From SIG607 sp045605385 (GTDB lineage Bacteria; Bacillota; Clostridia; Oscillospirales; Acutalibacteraceae): a stretch of 64,000 nucleotides of DNA. The stretch is taken from contig JAZUPW010000015.1 of assembly GCA_045605385.1 (NCBI GenBank), positions 8,130 to 72,129 of the forward strand, read 5' to 3'. Each line of letters starts with the position of its first letter. The first letter of the stretch is position 1. The notes under the pieces were generated by a model that was given only the letters and a program-made list of their open reading frames with translations, searched no databases and was not told the DNA's origin. Made by a program: the position numbers and the translations under genes. This document shows, piece by piece, positions 32,715-41,132 of the stretch.

Positions 32715-34916
32715 TTAATCGTGACGCTTAAAGCCTCTGCGGTTGCCGCCTTTTCTGTCGGGTTTTCTGCGTGGCGCTTCCTCTTCGCCGTCATCTTCAA
32801 CAACAGCGCCTTCAACTTCTACAAGCGCGTCACGGCGGGAAAGGTTAAGTCTGCCTTGGTCATCAATTTCGGTAACCTTAACAATTACTTCGTCGCCAAC
32901 AGAAACAACGTCTTCAACCTTTTCAACGCGTTTAACGTCGAGTTTGCTTATGTGAACAAGACCTTCTTTACCTGGGGCAATTTCTACAAATGCGCCGAAG
33001 TTCATAAGTCTTGTAACTTTACCCTTGTAAACAGCGCCTATTTCGGGGTCGTTTGCAATTGTTTCAACAATAGCCAAAGCCTGATTACATTTATCAAGGT
33101 CAACACCTGCAATGTAAACGTGACCGTCGTCTTCAATGTTAATAACAACGTCGCACTGTTCCTGTATAGACTGAATAACCTTGCCCTGTTTACCAATAAC
33201 GTCGCCGATTTTAGCGGGGTCAATAACGGTAGAAAGCATTTTAGGAGCATATTTAGAAAGTTCTTTTCTGGGTTCAGCAATACAAGGAGCCATAATTTCA
33301 TCAAGAATATAGTTTCTTGCAGTGTGAGTTTTAGAAAGAGCCTCTTTAATAATTTCGGGGGTAAGACCGTGAACCTTTAAGTCCATCTGAATTGCGGTAA
33401 TGCCTTCTTTTGTACCTGCAACCTTAAAGTCCATATCGCCGTAGAAGTCTTCAAGGCCCTGAATGTCAACCATAGTCATAAAGTCGCCGTAAACGCCTTC
33501 ATCGCCTGTGATAAGACCGCAGGAAATACCTGCAACAGGTGCTTTAATCGGAACACCTGCAGCCATTAATGCAAGTGTAGAACCGCAAATAGAAGCCTGA
33601 GAAGTAGAACCGTTAGAAGAAAGAACTTCACTTACAACTCTTATAGCATAGGGGAATTCTTCAACGCTTGGAATAACGGGTACTAATGCGCGTTCAGCAA
33701 GTGCTCCGTGACCGATTTCACGTCTGCCGGGGCCGCGTGAAGGTTTGGTTTCACCAACGCTGTAAGACGGGAAGTTGTAGTGGTGAATGTAACGCTTTTC
33801 GGTTTCTTCATCAAGACCGTCAAGTTTCTGCGCTTCGGCAACAGAAGCCAAAGTAGCGCTTGAAAGAACCTGAGTCTGACCGCGTGTGAACATACCTGTA
33901 CCGTGTACACGGGGAAGTAAATCAATTTCAGCCGCCAAAGGACGTATTTCATCAATACCTCTGCCGTCAACACGTTTCTTTTCATCTTTAAGCCAGGCGC
34001 GAACAACGTGTTTCTGAACAAGATACATAATTTCATCTAACTTTGCAGTGTTGTCTTCAAAGCGTTCGTCAAACTTTTCGTGAACAGCATTGTAAATAGG
34101 AAGTAAAGCGGCATCTCTAACAAGTTTGTCATCGGTATCAAGCGCTTTCTTAACGTCTTCAATGCAGAATTCTTCAATTTCTGCCATAATAGCAGGGTCT
34201 GGATCGTTAGATTCGAACTCGAATTTTTCTTTGCCTATTTCAGCAACAATACCGTTAATAAATTCAACAATTTTCTTGTTTTCTTCGTGACCTGCCATAA
34301 TAGCATCGAACATAACTTCATCGCTTATTTCGTTAGCGCCTGCTTCTATCATAGCAACTAAATCTGCGGTAGAAGAAACGGTAAGGTCAAGCTGTGTTGT
34401 TTTTCTTTGTTCAAGAGTAGGGTTAATAACAATTTCGCCGTCACAAAGACCAACGTTAACCGAAGAAATAGGACCTGCCCAAGGAATATCGGAAATAGCA
34501 ATAGCGGCAGAAACACCAATAGCGGCAGCAATCTGCGGATCGCAATCAGGGTCAACCGACATTACTGTAGCAACAACGCTGCAATCGTTTCTCATATCTT
34601 TTGGGAAAAGAGGACGAATAGGACGGTCTATACAACGGGAAGCAAGAATTGCTTTGTCTGCGGCCTTACCTTCGCGGCGTGTAAATGAGCCTGGGAAACG
34701 GCCAACAGAATACATTTTTTCTTCGTAATCAACAGAAAGCGGGAAGAAATCCACGCCTTCACGTGGCTTCGCAGAGGCCGTAACTGTACAAAGTACAGCA
34801 GTTTCGCCATAACGTGCCATAACTGCGGCATTAGCAAGTAATGCCATTTTGCCGGTTTCTAAAGTAAGTTTTCTTCCGGCAAGTTCGGTTTCATAAATCT
34901 TGTAGTTTTCAAACAT
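32715..34916 (-). CDS. pnp: Polynucleotide phosphorylase
   Basis: A 733-residue 3'-5' exoribonuclease. It has two RNase PH domains ('RPLFPKDMRNDCSVVATVMSVD', and the second with 'THAL..', 'NGSTSQASICGSTLALMAAGVP'), a KH domain ('VIDPAKIGDVIGKQGKVIQSIQEQCDVVINIEDDG') and an S1 domain ('GKVTRLMNFGAFVEIAPGKEGLVHISKL'), and ends in an Arg-rich tail. It degrades RNA phosphorolytically as a trimer. It follows rpsO, the usual gene order, but has its own leader with a long stem. ATG follows AAGGAGG. Confidence 0.95.
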   Translation of the reverse strand: MFENYKIYETELAGRKLTLETGKMALLANAAVMARYGETAVLCTVTASAKPREGVDFFPLSVDYEEKMYSVGRFPGSFTRREGKAADKAILASRCIDRPIRPLFPKDMRNDCSVVATVMSVDPDCDPQIAAAIGVSAAIAISDIPWAGPISSVNVGLCDGEIVINPTLEQRKTTQLDLTVSSTADLVAMIEAGANEISDEVMFDAIMAGHEENKKIVEFINGIVAEIGKEKFEFESNDPDPAIMAEIEEFCIEDVKKALDTDDKLVRDAALLPIYNAVHEKFDERFEDNTAKLDEIMYLVQKHVVRAWLKDEKKRVDGRGIDEIRPLAAEIDLLPRVHGTGMFTRGQTQVLSSATLASVAEAQKLDGLDEETEKRYIHHYNFPSYSVGETKPSRGPGRREIGHGALAERALVPVIPSVEEFPYAIRVVSEVLSSNGSTSQASICGSTLALMAAGVPIKAPVAGISCGLITGDEGVYGDFMTMVDIQGLEDFYGDMDFKVAGTKEGITAIQMDLKVHGLTPEIIKEALSKTHTARNYILDEIMAPCIAEPRKELSKYAPKMLSTVIDPAKIGDVIGKQGKVIQSIQEQCDVVINIEDDGHVYIAGVDLDKCNQALAIVETIANDPEIGAVYKGKVTRLMNFGAFVEIAPGKEGLVHISKLDVKRVEKVEDVVSVGDEVIVKVTEIDDQGRLNLSRRDALVEVEGAVVEDDGEEEAPRRKPDRKGGNRRGFKRHD

Positions 34917-34943
34917 TTTTGTTCCTCCTTAAATCAAGGGCAT

Positions 34944-35010
34944 TCCTTCGTTAGCAATAAATCCTATCTTTAAAAAACTTTAAAAACACGATTTACCGCT
35001 AACCGAAGCG
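34944..35010 (-). promoter_or_regulatory. Long stem in the pnp leader
   Basis: On the minus strand CTTCGGTTAGCGGTAAAT pairs with ATTTATTGCTAACGAAG across a 28-base loop (34946-34962 and 34991-35008), about 30 bases before the pnp start. In E. coli a pnp leader stem cut by RNase III mediates autoregulation. The similarity here is positional only. Confidence 0.55.
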
Positions 35011-35033
35011 CAAAACACCCAAAAAATAATATA

Positions 35034-35070
35034 ATAGGGCAAACCGGATAATGCCGGTCTGCCCTTTTTG
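35034..35070 (-). terminator. Intrinsic terminator of rpsO
   Basis: AGGGCA(g)ACCGG...CCGGTTTGCCCT on the minus strand, followed by an A/T-rich stretch with T runs. Confidence 0.72.
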
Positions 35071-35077
35071 CGTAAAA

Positions 35078-35341
35078 TTACTTACGAATTTCAAGACGTT
35101 TGATGATATCACGGTAACGGTTGATATCTACCTTAGTAAGATATGCAAGCAAGTTACGGCGATGACCAACCATCTTAAGAAGACCGCGACGGGAATGATG
35201 ATCCTTAGCGTGTACTTTAAGATGAGCGTTCAATTCGTTGATACGCTCTGTAAGAAGAGCAATTTGTACTTCAGGAGAACCTGTATCACCTTCGTGAACA
35301 GCGTATTCCTTAATAAGCTGCTGCTTTCTTTCTGCTGTCAT
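35078..35341 (-). CDS. rpsO: 30S ribosomal protein S15
   Basis: An 87-residue primary rRNA-binding protein of the 30S subunit. 'EGDTGSPEVQIALLTERINELNAHLKVHAKDHHSRRGLLKMVGHRRNLLAYL' is the S15 signature. The length is standard. It is transcribed from a strong promoter through a structured leader. Confidence 0.97.
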   Translation of the reverse strand: MTAERKQQLIKEYAVHEGDTGSPEVQIALLTERINELNAHLKVHAKDHHSRRGLLKMVGHRRNLLAYLTKVDINRYRDIIKRLEIRK

Positions 35342-35364
35342 TTCGTTTCACTCCTTTTCTTTAA

Positions 35365-35470
35365 TTATACGCCGTAAACTGAGCCAAAGGTCTTGAGTGT
35401 TCCGTAATAATACGGCAGACACCTGAAGCTCGGTAAACGGTAAAGGGCAAAATTTAACGCATACGCGAAT
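35365..35470 (-). promoter_or_regulatory. Structured rpsO leader, candidate S15 autoregulatory element
   Basis: A multi-part hairpin in the minus-strand leader: GAGC/GCTC, AGGT/ACCT and an apical CCGTA/TACGG with ATTAT loop (35402-35415). rpsO leaders bound by S15 are known in several bacterial groups with varied shapes. This one ends about 25 bases before the ribosome binding site. Confidence 0.5.
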
Positions 35471-35483
35471 ATTGCCGCATAGC

Positions 35484-35513
35484 ATTATAACACAATCCTT
35501 TTAAAAAATCAAC
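35484..35513 (-). promoter_or_regulatory. Sigma-A type promoter of rpsO
   Basis: TTGATT, 17-base spacer, TATAAT on the minus strand. Confidence 0.8.
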
Positions 35514-35520
35514 ACTTTTT

Positions 35521-37410
35521 TTAAAGAAGATTGCAAATAAGTTCTGTGTATCCGCTTGGGTCTTCAATGGGCATATCTGCAATAAGCAATGCGCTGCTGT
35601 AAAGAACCTTTGCAAGTGAAGCGGCTTTTTCTTTGTCGTTTTCGTAGTAATCTTTCAAAACGTTAAATATTTTGTGTTCGCTGTTTAATTCCAAAACACG
35701 CTCTGCCTTAACACCGCTCATCTGCTTATCGGGAAGCGAAGCAAAGTATTTTTCCATTTCCAAAGTAATGTTACCCTGAGAAGAAAGACAAACGGGATGT
35801 GTTTTCAATTTTTTGGAAATAACAACGTCGCTAATACCAAGTGTTTCTTTTAAGAAATCAAGCATTTCTTTGTTTTCGGCTTCTTTTGTTTCGGCTTCTT
35901 TGGTTTCGTTTTCATCTAACAAATCGTTGTTTTCAGCGTTAATACTGCAGAAATCCTTGTTTTGTTCGTTATTTAAAATATTCATAACAAACTCATCAAC
36001 TTCATCGGTAAGGCAAAGCATATCAAAACCTTTTGCTTTAACAAGTTCGGTTTGCGGAAGCGATGCTATTTTAGCATTAGTTTCTCCGCAGGCATAATAA
36101 ATATGCTTTTGTTCTTCGGGCATTTTTAAAACGTATTCGTTAAGCGTAATAAGTTTTTGCTCGTTTAAGGAATAGAACATAAGTAAATCTTTTAAGGCGT
36201 CTTTGTTCATTCCGTAATTGCTTACAACACCGTATTTTAACTGAATACCGAACGCAGAGTAGAATTTTTCATACTTTTCACGGTCGTTATCAAGCGCTTT
36301 TTTAAGTTCGGAATGTATTTTCTTTTCAATGTTTTTAGAAATAGTCTTTAAAGCGGTGTCTTGCTGTAACATTTCGCGTGAAATATTAAGCGATAAATCG
36401 TCGCTGTCTACAACGCCCTTTACAAAACGGTAATGTTCAGAAACTAAATCAGAGCATTTTTCCATAATAAGTACGCCGTTTGAATAAAGTTTCAATCCCT
36501 TTTCGTATTCTTTTGTGAAGTAATCGTAAGGGGTGGTTGCAGGAATATATAAAAGCGCATTGTAAGAAACAACGCCTTCGGCAGAAACACGTATTGTAAA
36601 CAACGGGTCGGTAAAATCGCGGAAGTTTTCTTTGTAAAAAGCATTGGTTTCTTCTTCTTTTAATTTTGCCTTGCTCTTTTTCCAAACAGGTTCCATACTG
36701 TTTACGGTTTCAAATTCGTTGTAGGTTTCTTGTGTTTTTTCTTCGCCTTCGCCAACTTCTTTTGTCTTTTCAACAAAAAGTTTAATTGGGTGGGGAATAT
36801 AATCGGAATACTGTTTTATAAGATGTCTTAAAGTGTATTCGTTTAAATAATCGCTGTATTTAATATCATCGGTATCGTCTTTAAGATGCATAATAATGGT
36901 AGTACCAACGTTTTCTCTTGTGTCTTCGCTTATGGTATAACCGTCGGCGCCGTTTGACTGCCATTTGTGCGCAACGTCATCTTTGTAGGAACGGCTTATT
37001 ACGGTAAGGGTATCGCTTACCATAAATGCTGAATAAAAACCAACACCGAACTGACCTATAATATTAACAGCCTCTTTTTCTTCTTCGGTGCTCATTTCTT
37101 CTTTAAACTGCAGTGAACCGCTTTTGCAAATAGTACCTAAATTTTCTTCAAGTTCTTTTGCAGTCATACCAATACCGTTATCGCTTACGCTAATGGTACG
37201 CGCATTTTTATCGGCAACAATTTCTATGCTCATATCACCGCATTTGCCGCGTGCATTTTCATCGGTAAGCGAAATATAACGCAGTTTATCGGTTGCATCA
37301 CTTGCGTTAGAAATTATTTCGCGTAAAAATATTTCTTTGTTGGTGTAAATTGAATTAATCATCAAGTCAAGCAGTCGTTTGCTTTCTGCTTTAAATTGCT
37401 TTTTTGCCAT
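35521..37410 (-). CDS. htpG: Hsp90-family chaperone HtpG
   Basis: A 629-residue Hsp90. The N-terminal ATPase has 'LREIISNASDATDKLRY', 'DNGIGMTAKELEENLGTI' and 'GQFGVGFYSAFMVSD'. The middle domain has 'GVVDSDDLSLNISREMLQ' with the catalytic Arg. The C-terminal dimerisation domain ends without MEEVD, as usual in bacteria. An acidic, Glu/Asn/Lys-rich linker ('DENETKEAETKEAENKE') lies near residue 500. It assists folding of client proteins in the cytosol. No CIRCE element is present here, so control differs from the dnaK operon. Confidence 0.95.
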   Translation of the reverse strand: MAKKQFKAESKRLLDLMINSIYTNKEIFLREIISNASDATDKLRYISLTDENARGKCGDMSIEIVADKNARTISVSDNGIGMTAKELEENLGTICKSGSLQFKEEMSTEEEKEAVNIIGQFGVGFYSAFMVSDTLTVISRSYKDDVAHKWQSNGADGYTISEDTRENVGTTIIMHLKDDTDDIKYSDYLNEYTLRHLIKQYSDYIPHPIKLFVEKTKEVGEGEEKTQETYNEFETVNSMEPVWKKSKAKLKEEETNAFYKENFRDFTDPLFTIRVSAEGVVSYNALLYIPATTPYDYFTKEYEKGLKLYSNGVLIMEKCSDLVSEHYRFVKGVVDSDDLSLNISREMLQQDTALKTISKNIEKKIHSELKKALDNDREKYEKFYSAFGIQLKYGVVSNYGMNKDALKDLLMFYSLNEQKLITLNEYVLKMPEEQKHIYYACGETNAKIASLPQTELVKAKGFDMLCLTDEVDEFVMNILNNEQNKDFCSINAENNDLLDENETKEAETKEAENKEMLDFLKETLGISDVVISKKLKTHPVCLSSQGNITLEMEKYFASLPDKQMSGVKAERVLELNSEHKIFNVLKDYYENDKEKAASLAKVLYSSALLIADMPIEDPSGYTELICNLL

Positions 37411-37451
37411 AGTAAAACCCTTCTTTTAATTGATATAGGTATATTTTACCA

Positions 37452-37468
37452 CACTTTTTCAAAAAGTG
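37452..37468. promoter_or_regulatory. Palindrome between htpG and a Crp/Fnr gene
   Basis: CACTTTTT-C-AAAAAGTG, a perfect 8-base inverted repeat 24 bases before the Crp/Fnr gene promoter. It could be an operator for either divergent gene. Confidence 0.4.
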
Positions 37469-37491
37469 AAGACAAATTCTTTATAAATTTA

Positions 37492-37520
37492 TTGACAAAA
37501 AGTAAACAATAGGGTATATT
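37492..37520 (+). promoter_or_regulatory. Sigma-A type promoter of the Crp/Fnr-ABC operon
   Basis: TTGACA, 17-base spacer, TATATT. Confidence 0.8.
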
Positions 37521-37563
37521 ATAATAAAAGTGTTCCATTTGGTACAGTTTCGGAGGTGAAAAG

Positions 37564-38169
37564 GTGAAGAAAGAAGAAAATATATTGCAAAACTTATTTC
37601 TTTTTAAAGGCATTGAACAAAACTTTGAAACAAAAAATTTAGGTCAGGTAAAAACCTTTCTTAAAAATGATTGCATTTATGAATGTAATAATTATAAAAA
37701 GGCGCTCGGCGTACTTTTAAGCGGCAAAGCAGAGGCATTATCAAGCGGCGGTGTAGCACTTAAAGAATTTTTGCCGTCAAGCGTTTTCGGTGCGGCGGCA
37801 GTGTTTGGCAGCAGCGAACCTTATGTCAGCCGTATAAATGCAAAAACAAACTGCTCGGTTTTGTTTATAAGTGAAGAAAAACTTAAAGAACTTTTTAAAG
37901 AATACCCTCAAACGGCAATAAATTATATTTCTTTTTTGTCTTCAAAAATTCGTTTTTTAAACCAAAAAATATCTCTTTTTACCGCCGATTCAGCCGAAAG
38001 CAGATTGTATAATTATCTTTGTGCAAATCAAAGTGATGAAAAAATTAATATGTCGTTGCTTTCACAAACGCTCGGTATCGGCAGAACAAGTCTTTACCGC
38101 GCTATGAATGAATTGGAACAAAAAAATATAATTGTCCGAAAGGACGGAAAGGTAAGTGTTTTAAAATGA
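37564..38169 (+). CDS. Crp/Fnr-family transcription regulator
   Basis: A 201-residue regulator. Residues about 15-120 form a cyclic nucleotide-binding-like beta barrel ('VLLSGKAEALSSGGVALKEFLPSSVFGAAAVFG', 'CSVLFISEEKLKELF'). About 140-200 form a Crp-type winged helix ('SLLSQTLGIGRTSLYRAMNELEQKNIIVRKDGK'). No Cys cluster of Fnr type is seen, so the signal is unlikely to be oxygen through an iron-sulfur cluster. The GTG start follows GGAGGTG. It overlaps the ABC substrate-binding gene by 4 bases, so it very likely regulates that transporter. Confidence 0.85.
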   Translation: MKKEENILQNLFLFKGIEQNFETKNLGQVKTFLKNDCIYECNNYKKALGVLLSGKAEALSSGGVALKEFLPSSVFGAAAVFGSSEPYVSRINAKTNCSVLFISEEKLKELFKEYPQTAINYISFLSSKIRFLNQKISLFTADSAESRLYNYLCANQSDEKINMSLLSQTLGIGRTSLYRAMNELEQKNIIVRKDGKVSVLK

Positions 38170-39143
38170 AAAAATTATTATGTGTTGTGTTAAGTCTTGC
38201 GTTGTTGTTAAGTTTTGCAGGTTGCGGTGAAGCAAAGGTGCAAACAGGCGAAATGAACGTTTACGTTCTTTCAGGACCAACAGGCATAGGCGCCTTAAAT
38301 CTTTGGGAAAAGGCAGAATCTGCTGAAACTTTAAACACCTATAACTTTACCTTAACGGGCGCTAACGATGAAATTGTAAGCGCAGTTTCAAAGGGCGAAG
38401 CAGACGTTGCCGCAGTTGCTACCAACCTTGCTTCTACACTTTATAATAGAACCGAAGGCGGCGTTACCGTTATTGCCGTAAATACCACAGGCGTACTTTA
38501 TATGCTTACAAACGGTGAAGAAATAAACAGTATTGCCGATTTAAAAGGCAAAACAATTTATTCCCCCGGTCAGGGCGCTAATCCCGAATACATTTTGCGT
38601 TATGTTTTAAAGGGCAACGGAATTGATGCCGAAAAAGACGTAACAATTAAATTCGTTGCCGAAGGAAGCGAACTTCTTACCGTTTGGGCAAATGATCCAA
38701 CCGCTGTAATTATGGCTCCTCAGCCCGTTGCAACCAACCTTAAAATGAAAAACGCAAATGCTAAAACAGTTTTTGATATGAGCGAAGAATGGGGCAAAAT
38801 ATCAGGCGATGAAAGTAAACTGTTTATGGGTTGCGTTATTGTAAGAAACGAATTTTTAAAGGAAAATAAAGGTGTTGTAGATACTTTCTTAAAGGAATAT
38901 AAGGAATCTATTGAAAAGGCTATAAGCGACGTAGAAGGCACAGCCGCACTTTGCGAAAAGCGCGGAATAATACCAAAAGCCGCTATTGCAAAACAGGCTA
39001 TTCCTTATTGCGGACTCACCTTTGTAGAGGGCAAAGAATTAAAAGAAGGACTTTCGGGATATCTTAAAGTAATGTACGATGCAAATCCAAAAAGCGTAGG
39101 CGGAAAGTTACCCGAGGATAACTTCTACTATGTCGCAAATTAA
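38166..39143 (+). CDS. ABC transporter substrate-binding lipoprotein, NMT1/SsuA type
   Basis: A 325-residue lipoprotein. The signal peptide 'KKLLCVVLSLALLLSFAGC' ends in a lipobox, with Cys near residue 20. The mature part has the periplasmic-binding fold of the NMT1/TauA/SsuA family ('VSKGEADVAAVATNLASTLYN', 'INSIADLKGKTIYSPGQGANPEYILRYVLKGNGID'). Such proteins bind sulfonates, thiamine precursors, nitrate or other small anions, and the ligand here is not evident. The unit is regulator, binding protein, permease, ATPase with overlaps of 4, 14 and 4 bases. Confidence 0.85.
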   Translation: MKKLLCVVLSLALLLSFAGCGEAKVQTGEMNVYVLSGPTGIGALNLWEKAESAETLNTYNFTLTGANDEIVSAVSKGEADVAAVATNLASTLYNRTEGGVTVIAVNTTGVLYMLTNGEEINSIADLKGKTIYSPGQGANPEYILRYVLKGNGIDAEKDVTIKFVAEGSELLTVWANDPTAVIMAPQPVATNLKMKNANAKTVFDMSEEWGKISGDESKLFMGCVIVRNEFLKENKGVVDTFLKEYKESIEKAISDVEGTAALCEKRGIIPKAAIAKQAIPYCGLTFVEGKELKEGLSGYLKVMYDANPKSVGGKLPEDNFYYVAN

Positions 39144-39879
39144 AAAAACATTAAAAACACTTGCCGCAATTTTGTTCTGGTTAATACTATGGCAGATTGC
39201 GGCAAGTGCTGCAAATAAAGATTTACTTATAGATATCCCTACCCCTGTATCAACCGCCCTTTCGCTTTTTTGCAGTTTAAATGATTCGCTGTTTTACGTT
39301 TCGGTGCTACTATCGCTTTTAAGGGTATTGGCAGGTTTTTTACTTGCCTTTGTATTTGGTACTGTTTTCGGTGTGCTTTCAAGCCGTTATAGTTTAATTT
39401 ACACCTTGTTCTCGCCGCTTTTAAAGGTTATCCGCGCAGTTCCCGTGGCATCTTTTATAATTCTTGTTTATTTGTGGATGTCAAGAGAATACGTTCCTAC
39501 TTTTATAGCCTTTTTAACGGTGCTTCCAATAATATGGACCAACGTTTACGACGGCATTAATGCTACAAATAAACAGTTGCTTGAAATGGCAAACGTTATG
39601 GGAATGAAACGGTTTGATACCTTAAAACATATAATTCTTCCGGGTGCTAAGCCCTTTATTACAAGCGCGGTTTCAACGGGGCTCGGTTTTGCCTTTAAAT
39701 CAGGTATTGCGGCTGAAGTTATCTGCCGCACGGTAAATTCGTTGGGCGAGTTGTTGTGGCGCGGTAAAAGCAGTGTGGATTACAATAACGTTTTTGCCGT
39801 AACCGTAGCAGTGGTTATTTTAAGTGTTGCGCTTGAACACGGAGTTTCCTTTTTATTTAAAAGGAGGGCGAAACAATGA
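39130..39879 (+). CDS. ABC transporter permease, SsuC/TauC type
   Basis: A 249-residue inner-membrane permease with about six hydrophobic helices. The coupling segment 'MANVMGMKRFDTLKHIILPGAKPFITSAVSTGLGFAFKSGIAAEVI' is the EAA motif region of sulfonate/nitrate/taurine-type permeases. 'VPVASFIILVYLW' precedes it, as in SsuC. It forms a homodimer with the ATPase encoded next. It overlaps the binding-protein gene by 14 bases. Confidence 0.88.
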   Translation: MSQIKKTLKTLAAILFWLILWQIAASAANKDLLIDIPTPVSTALSLFCSLNDSLFYVSVLLSLLRVLAGFLLAFVFGTVFGVLSSRYSLIYTLFSPLLKVIRAVPVASFIILVYLWMSREYVPTFIAFLTVLPIIWTNVYDGINATNKQLLEMANVMGMKRFDTLKHIILPGAKPFITSAVSTGLGFAFKSGIAAEVICRTVNSLGELLWRGKSSVDYNNVFAVTVAVVILSVALEHGVSFLFKRRAKQ

Positions 39880-40436
39880 TAAGTTTTAATAACGTAACCT
39901 TTAAATACCGTAATACAGGCGAAATAATAAAAAACCTTTCTTTTGAATTAAAAAAAGAAGACCGTATTTGTTTTTTCGGTGCTTCGGGAAGCGGTAAAAG
40001 TACCGTATCACGCCTTGTTATGGGGCTTGAAAAAGCAAAAAAAGGCGCTATACAGCGAAAAGAAAATATAACCTTTTCGGTTTCGTTTCAGGAAGACCGA
40101 CTTATTCCGCTAAAAACCGCAAAAGAAAACGTCCAGCTGTTTTCAAGCGAGATAAAGGCAGAAGAACTGCTCAATGAATTAGGACTAAGCGAGGCAAAAG
40201 ATAAACTCCCAAACGAACTTTCGGGAGGTATGAAACGGCGTGTCAGCCTTGCAAGAGCCCTTGCGCACGAAAGCGACGTGCTAATTCTCGATGAAGCGCT
40301 TACGGGGCTTGACAGCGAAACAAAAGCGCTTTGCTTAAAGGTAATTGAAAAGCATTTAAACGGCAGAGCCTTAATCCTTATAACCCACGAAATAAAAGAG
40401 GCGCAAATCCTTTCTTGCAGAATAATAAATATTTGA
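39876..40436 (+). CDS. ABC transporter ATP-binding protein
   Basis: A 186-residue ATPase, short for the SsuB/TauB group (about 240). Walker A is 'FFGASGSGKSTVSRLVMG', the Q-loop is in 'VSFQEDRLIPLKTAKEN', the signature is 'ELSGGMKRRVSLARALA', Walker B is 'DVLILDEALTGLD' and the switch His is in 'LILITHEIKEA'. All catalytic motifs are present. The missing part is the C-terminal extension, so it is a minimal but probably active domain. Confidence 0.88.
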   Translation: MISFNNVTFKYRNTGEIIKNLSFELKKEDRICFFGASGSGKSTVSRLVMGLEKAKKGAIQRKENITFSVSFQEDRLIPLKTAKENVQLFSSEIKAEELLNELGLSEAKDKLPNELSGGMKRRVSLARALAHESDVLILDEALTGLDSETKALCLKVIEKHLNGRALILITHEIKEAQILSCRIINI

Positions 40437-40466
40437 AAAACGGACTTCACTGTCCGTTTTTATTTT
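40436..40466 (+). terminator. Intrinsic terminator of the NMT1-type ABC operon
   Basis: AAACGGAC-TTCACT-GTCCGTTT followed by a T-rich run. Confidence 0.85.
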
Positions 40467-40472
40467 TCAACG

Positions 40473-40501
40473 TTGAAAAAATTAAGTCTTTATGATACAA
40501 T
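40473..40501 (+). promoter_or_regulatory. Sigma-A type promoter of two small membrane protein genes
   Basis: TTGAAA, 17-base spacer, TACAAT, 27 bases before the ATG. Confidence 0.62.
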
Positions 40502-40528
40502 TAAATCATAAATCTAAGGGGTATTTAA

Positions 40529-40903
40529 ATGATTGAAAAAGTATTGGCTTTTGTAAAAAACAACTTAAGGTTTTTTGCCGCATTAAACCTTATAATAATT
40601 ATTGCAACCGTTGTATTTTCTGCCGTTAAAGGCGGTTTTAACGGTGCAGCTACAGCAATATCCGGCTTTGCGGCGGCATTTATGTTAGGCTATTTCGGTG
40701 TTTTCGGCAGATATGCTAAAAGGACTGCCGATACTTTGAAAAAACTAACAATAATTGCTTTTTTGTTAGCAATTATTGTTGCGGTTATGTTTTGTATAGC
40801 GTTTATAAGGTTTTCGTTGTTACAATATCTAACAAAAGTCATAGCAGTTTGTCTTGGATTCATTGCATCAGCGATTGCAAACCTTGATGATCTTAAGGAG
40901 TAA
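40529..40903 (+). CDS. Small membrane protein of unknown function, four predicted helices
   Basis: A 124-residue protein with about four hydrophobic stretches ('FFAALNLIIIIATVVFSAV', 'GAATAISGFAAAFMLGYFGVFG', 'KLTIIAFLLAIIVAVMFCIAFI', 'YLTKVIAVCLGFIASAIANL'). I do not recognise a family. The ribosome binding site TAAGGGG is followed by ATG at good spacing. It is probably co-transcribed with the 56-codon membrane gene that begins 3 bases after its stop. Confidence 0.65.
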   Translation: MIEKVLAFVKNNLRFFAALNLIIIIATVVFSAVKGGFNGAATAISGFAAAFMLGYFGVFGRYAKRTADTLKKLTIIAFLLAIIVAVMFCIAFIRFSLLQYLTKVIAVCLGFIASAIANLDDLKE

Positions 40904-40906
40904 AAA

Positions 40907-41077
40907 ATGAAAAAACATATTATTATAGTTTTAATTGAAATTGTTGCGGTTTTTGTAATAGACATTTTGCTTAATGCATTTTTTAAGAACCAAAATACAA
41001 ATATAATTATGGGTGTGATTGTTTTTGTCTTAAATGCTGTAGCGGTTATTGCTTCACAAAAACTAAATAAACCCTAA
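40907..41077 (+). CDS. Very small membrane protein (56 residues)
   Basis: The frame from ATG at 40907 encodes 56 residues with two hydrophobic helices ('IIIVLIEIVAVFVIDILLNAFF' and 'IIMGVIVFVLNAVAVIAS') separated by 'KNQNTN', ending 'QKLNKP'. AAGGAG lies 6 bases before the start, overlapping the end of the previous gene. Length, spacing and clean membrane pattern support a real gene. The function is unknown; it may partner with the upstream membrane protein. Confidence 0.6.
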   Translation: MKKHIIIVLIEIVAVFVIDILLNAFFKNQNTNIIMGVIVFVLNAVAVIASQKLNKP

Positions 41078-41097
41078 TACAATAAGTTATACATAAC

Positions 41098-41131
41098 AAA
41101 GACCTGTGTTCAGTTTGAACACAGGTCTTTG
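41098..41131. terminator. Bidirectional intrinsic terminator
   Basis: AAAGACCTGTGTTC...GAACACAGGTCTTT between convergent genes. Confidence 0.87.
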
Positions 41132-41132
41132 T

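Noticed and set aside
32721..33380. 219-residue open frame opposite pnp
   Set aside because: It is the antisense shadow of a conserved gene, with low-complexity Asn/Phe/Val-rich translation.
37452..37468. Standard Crp/Fnr box
   Set aside because: The palindrome CACTTTTTCAAAAAGTG does not match TTGAT-N4-ATCAA or TGTGA-N6-TCACA, so it is only listed as an operator candidate.
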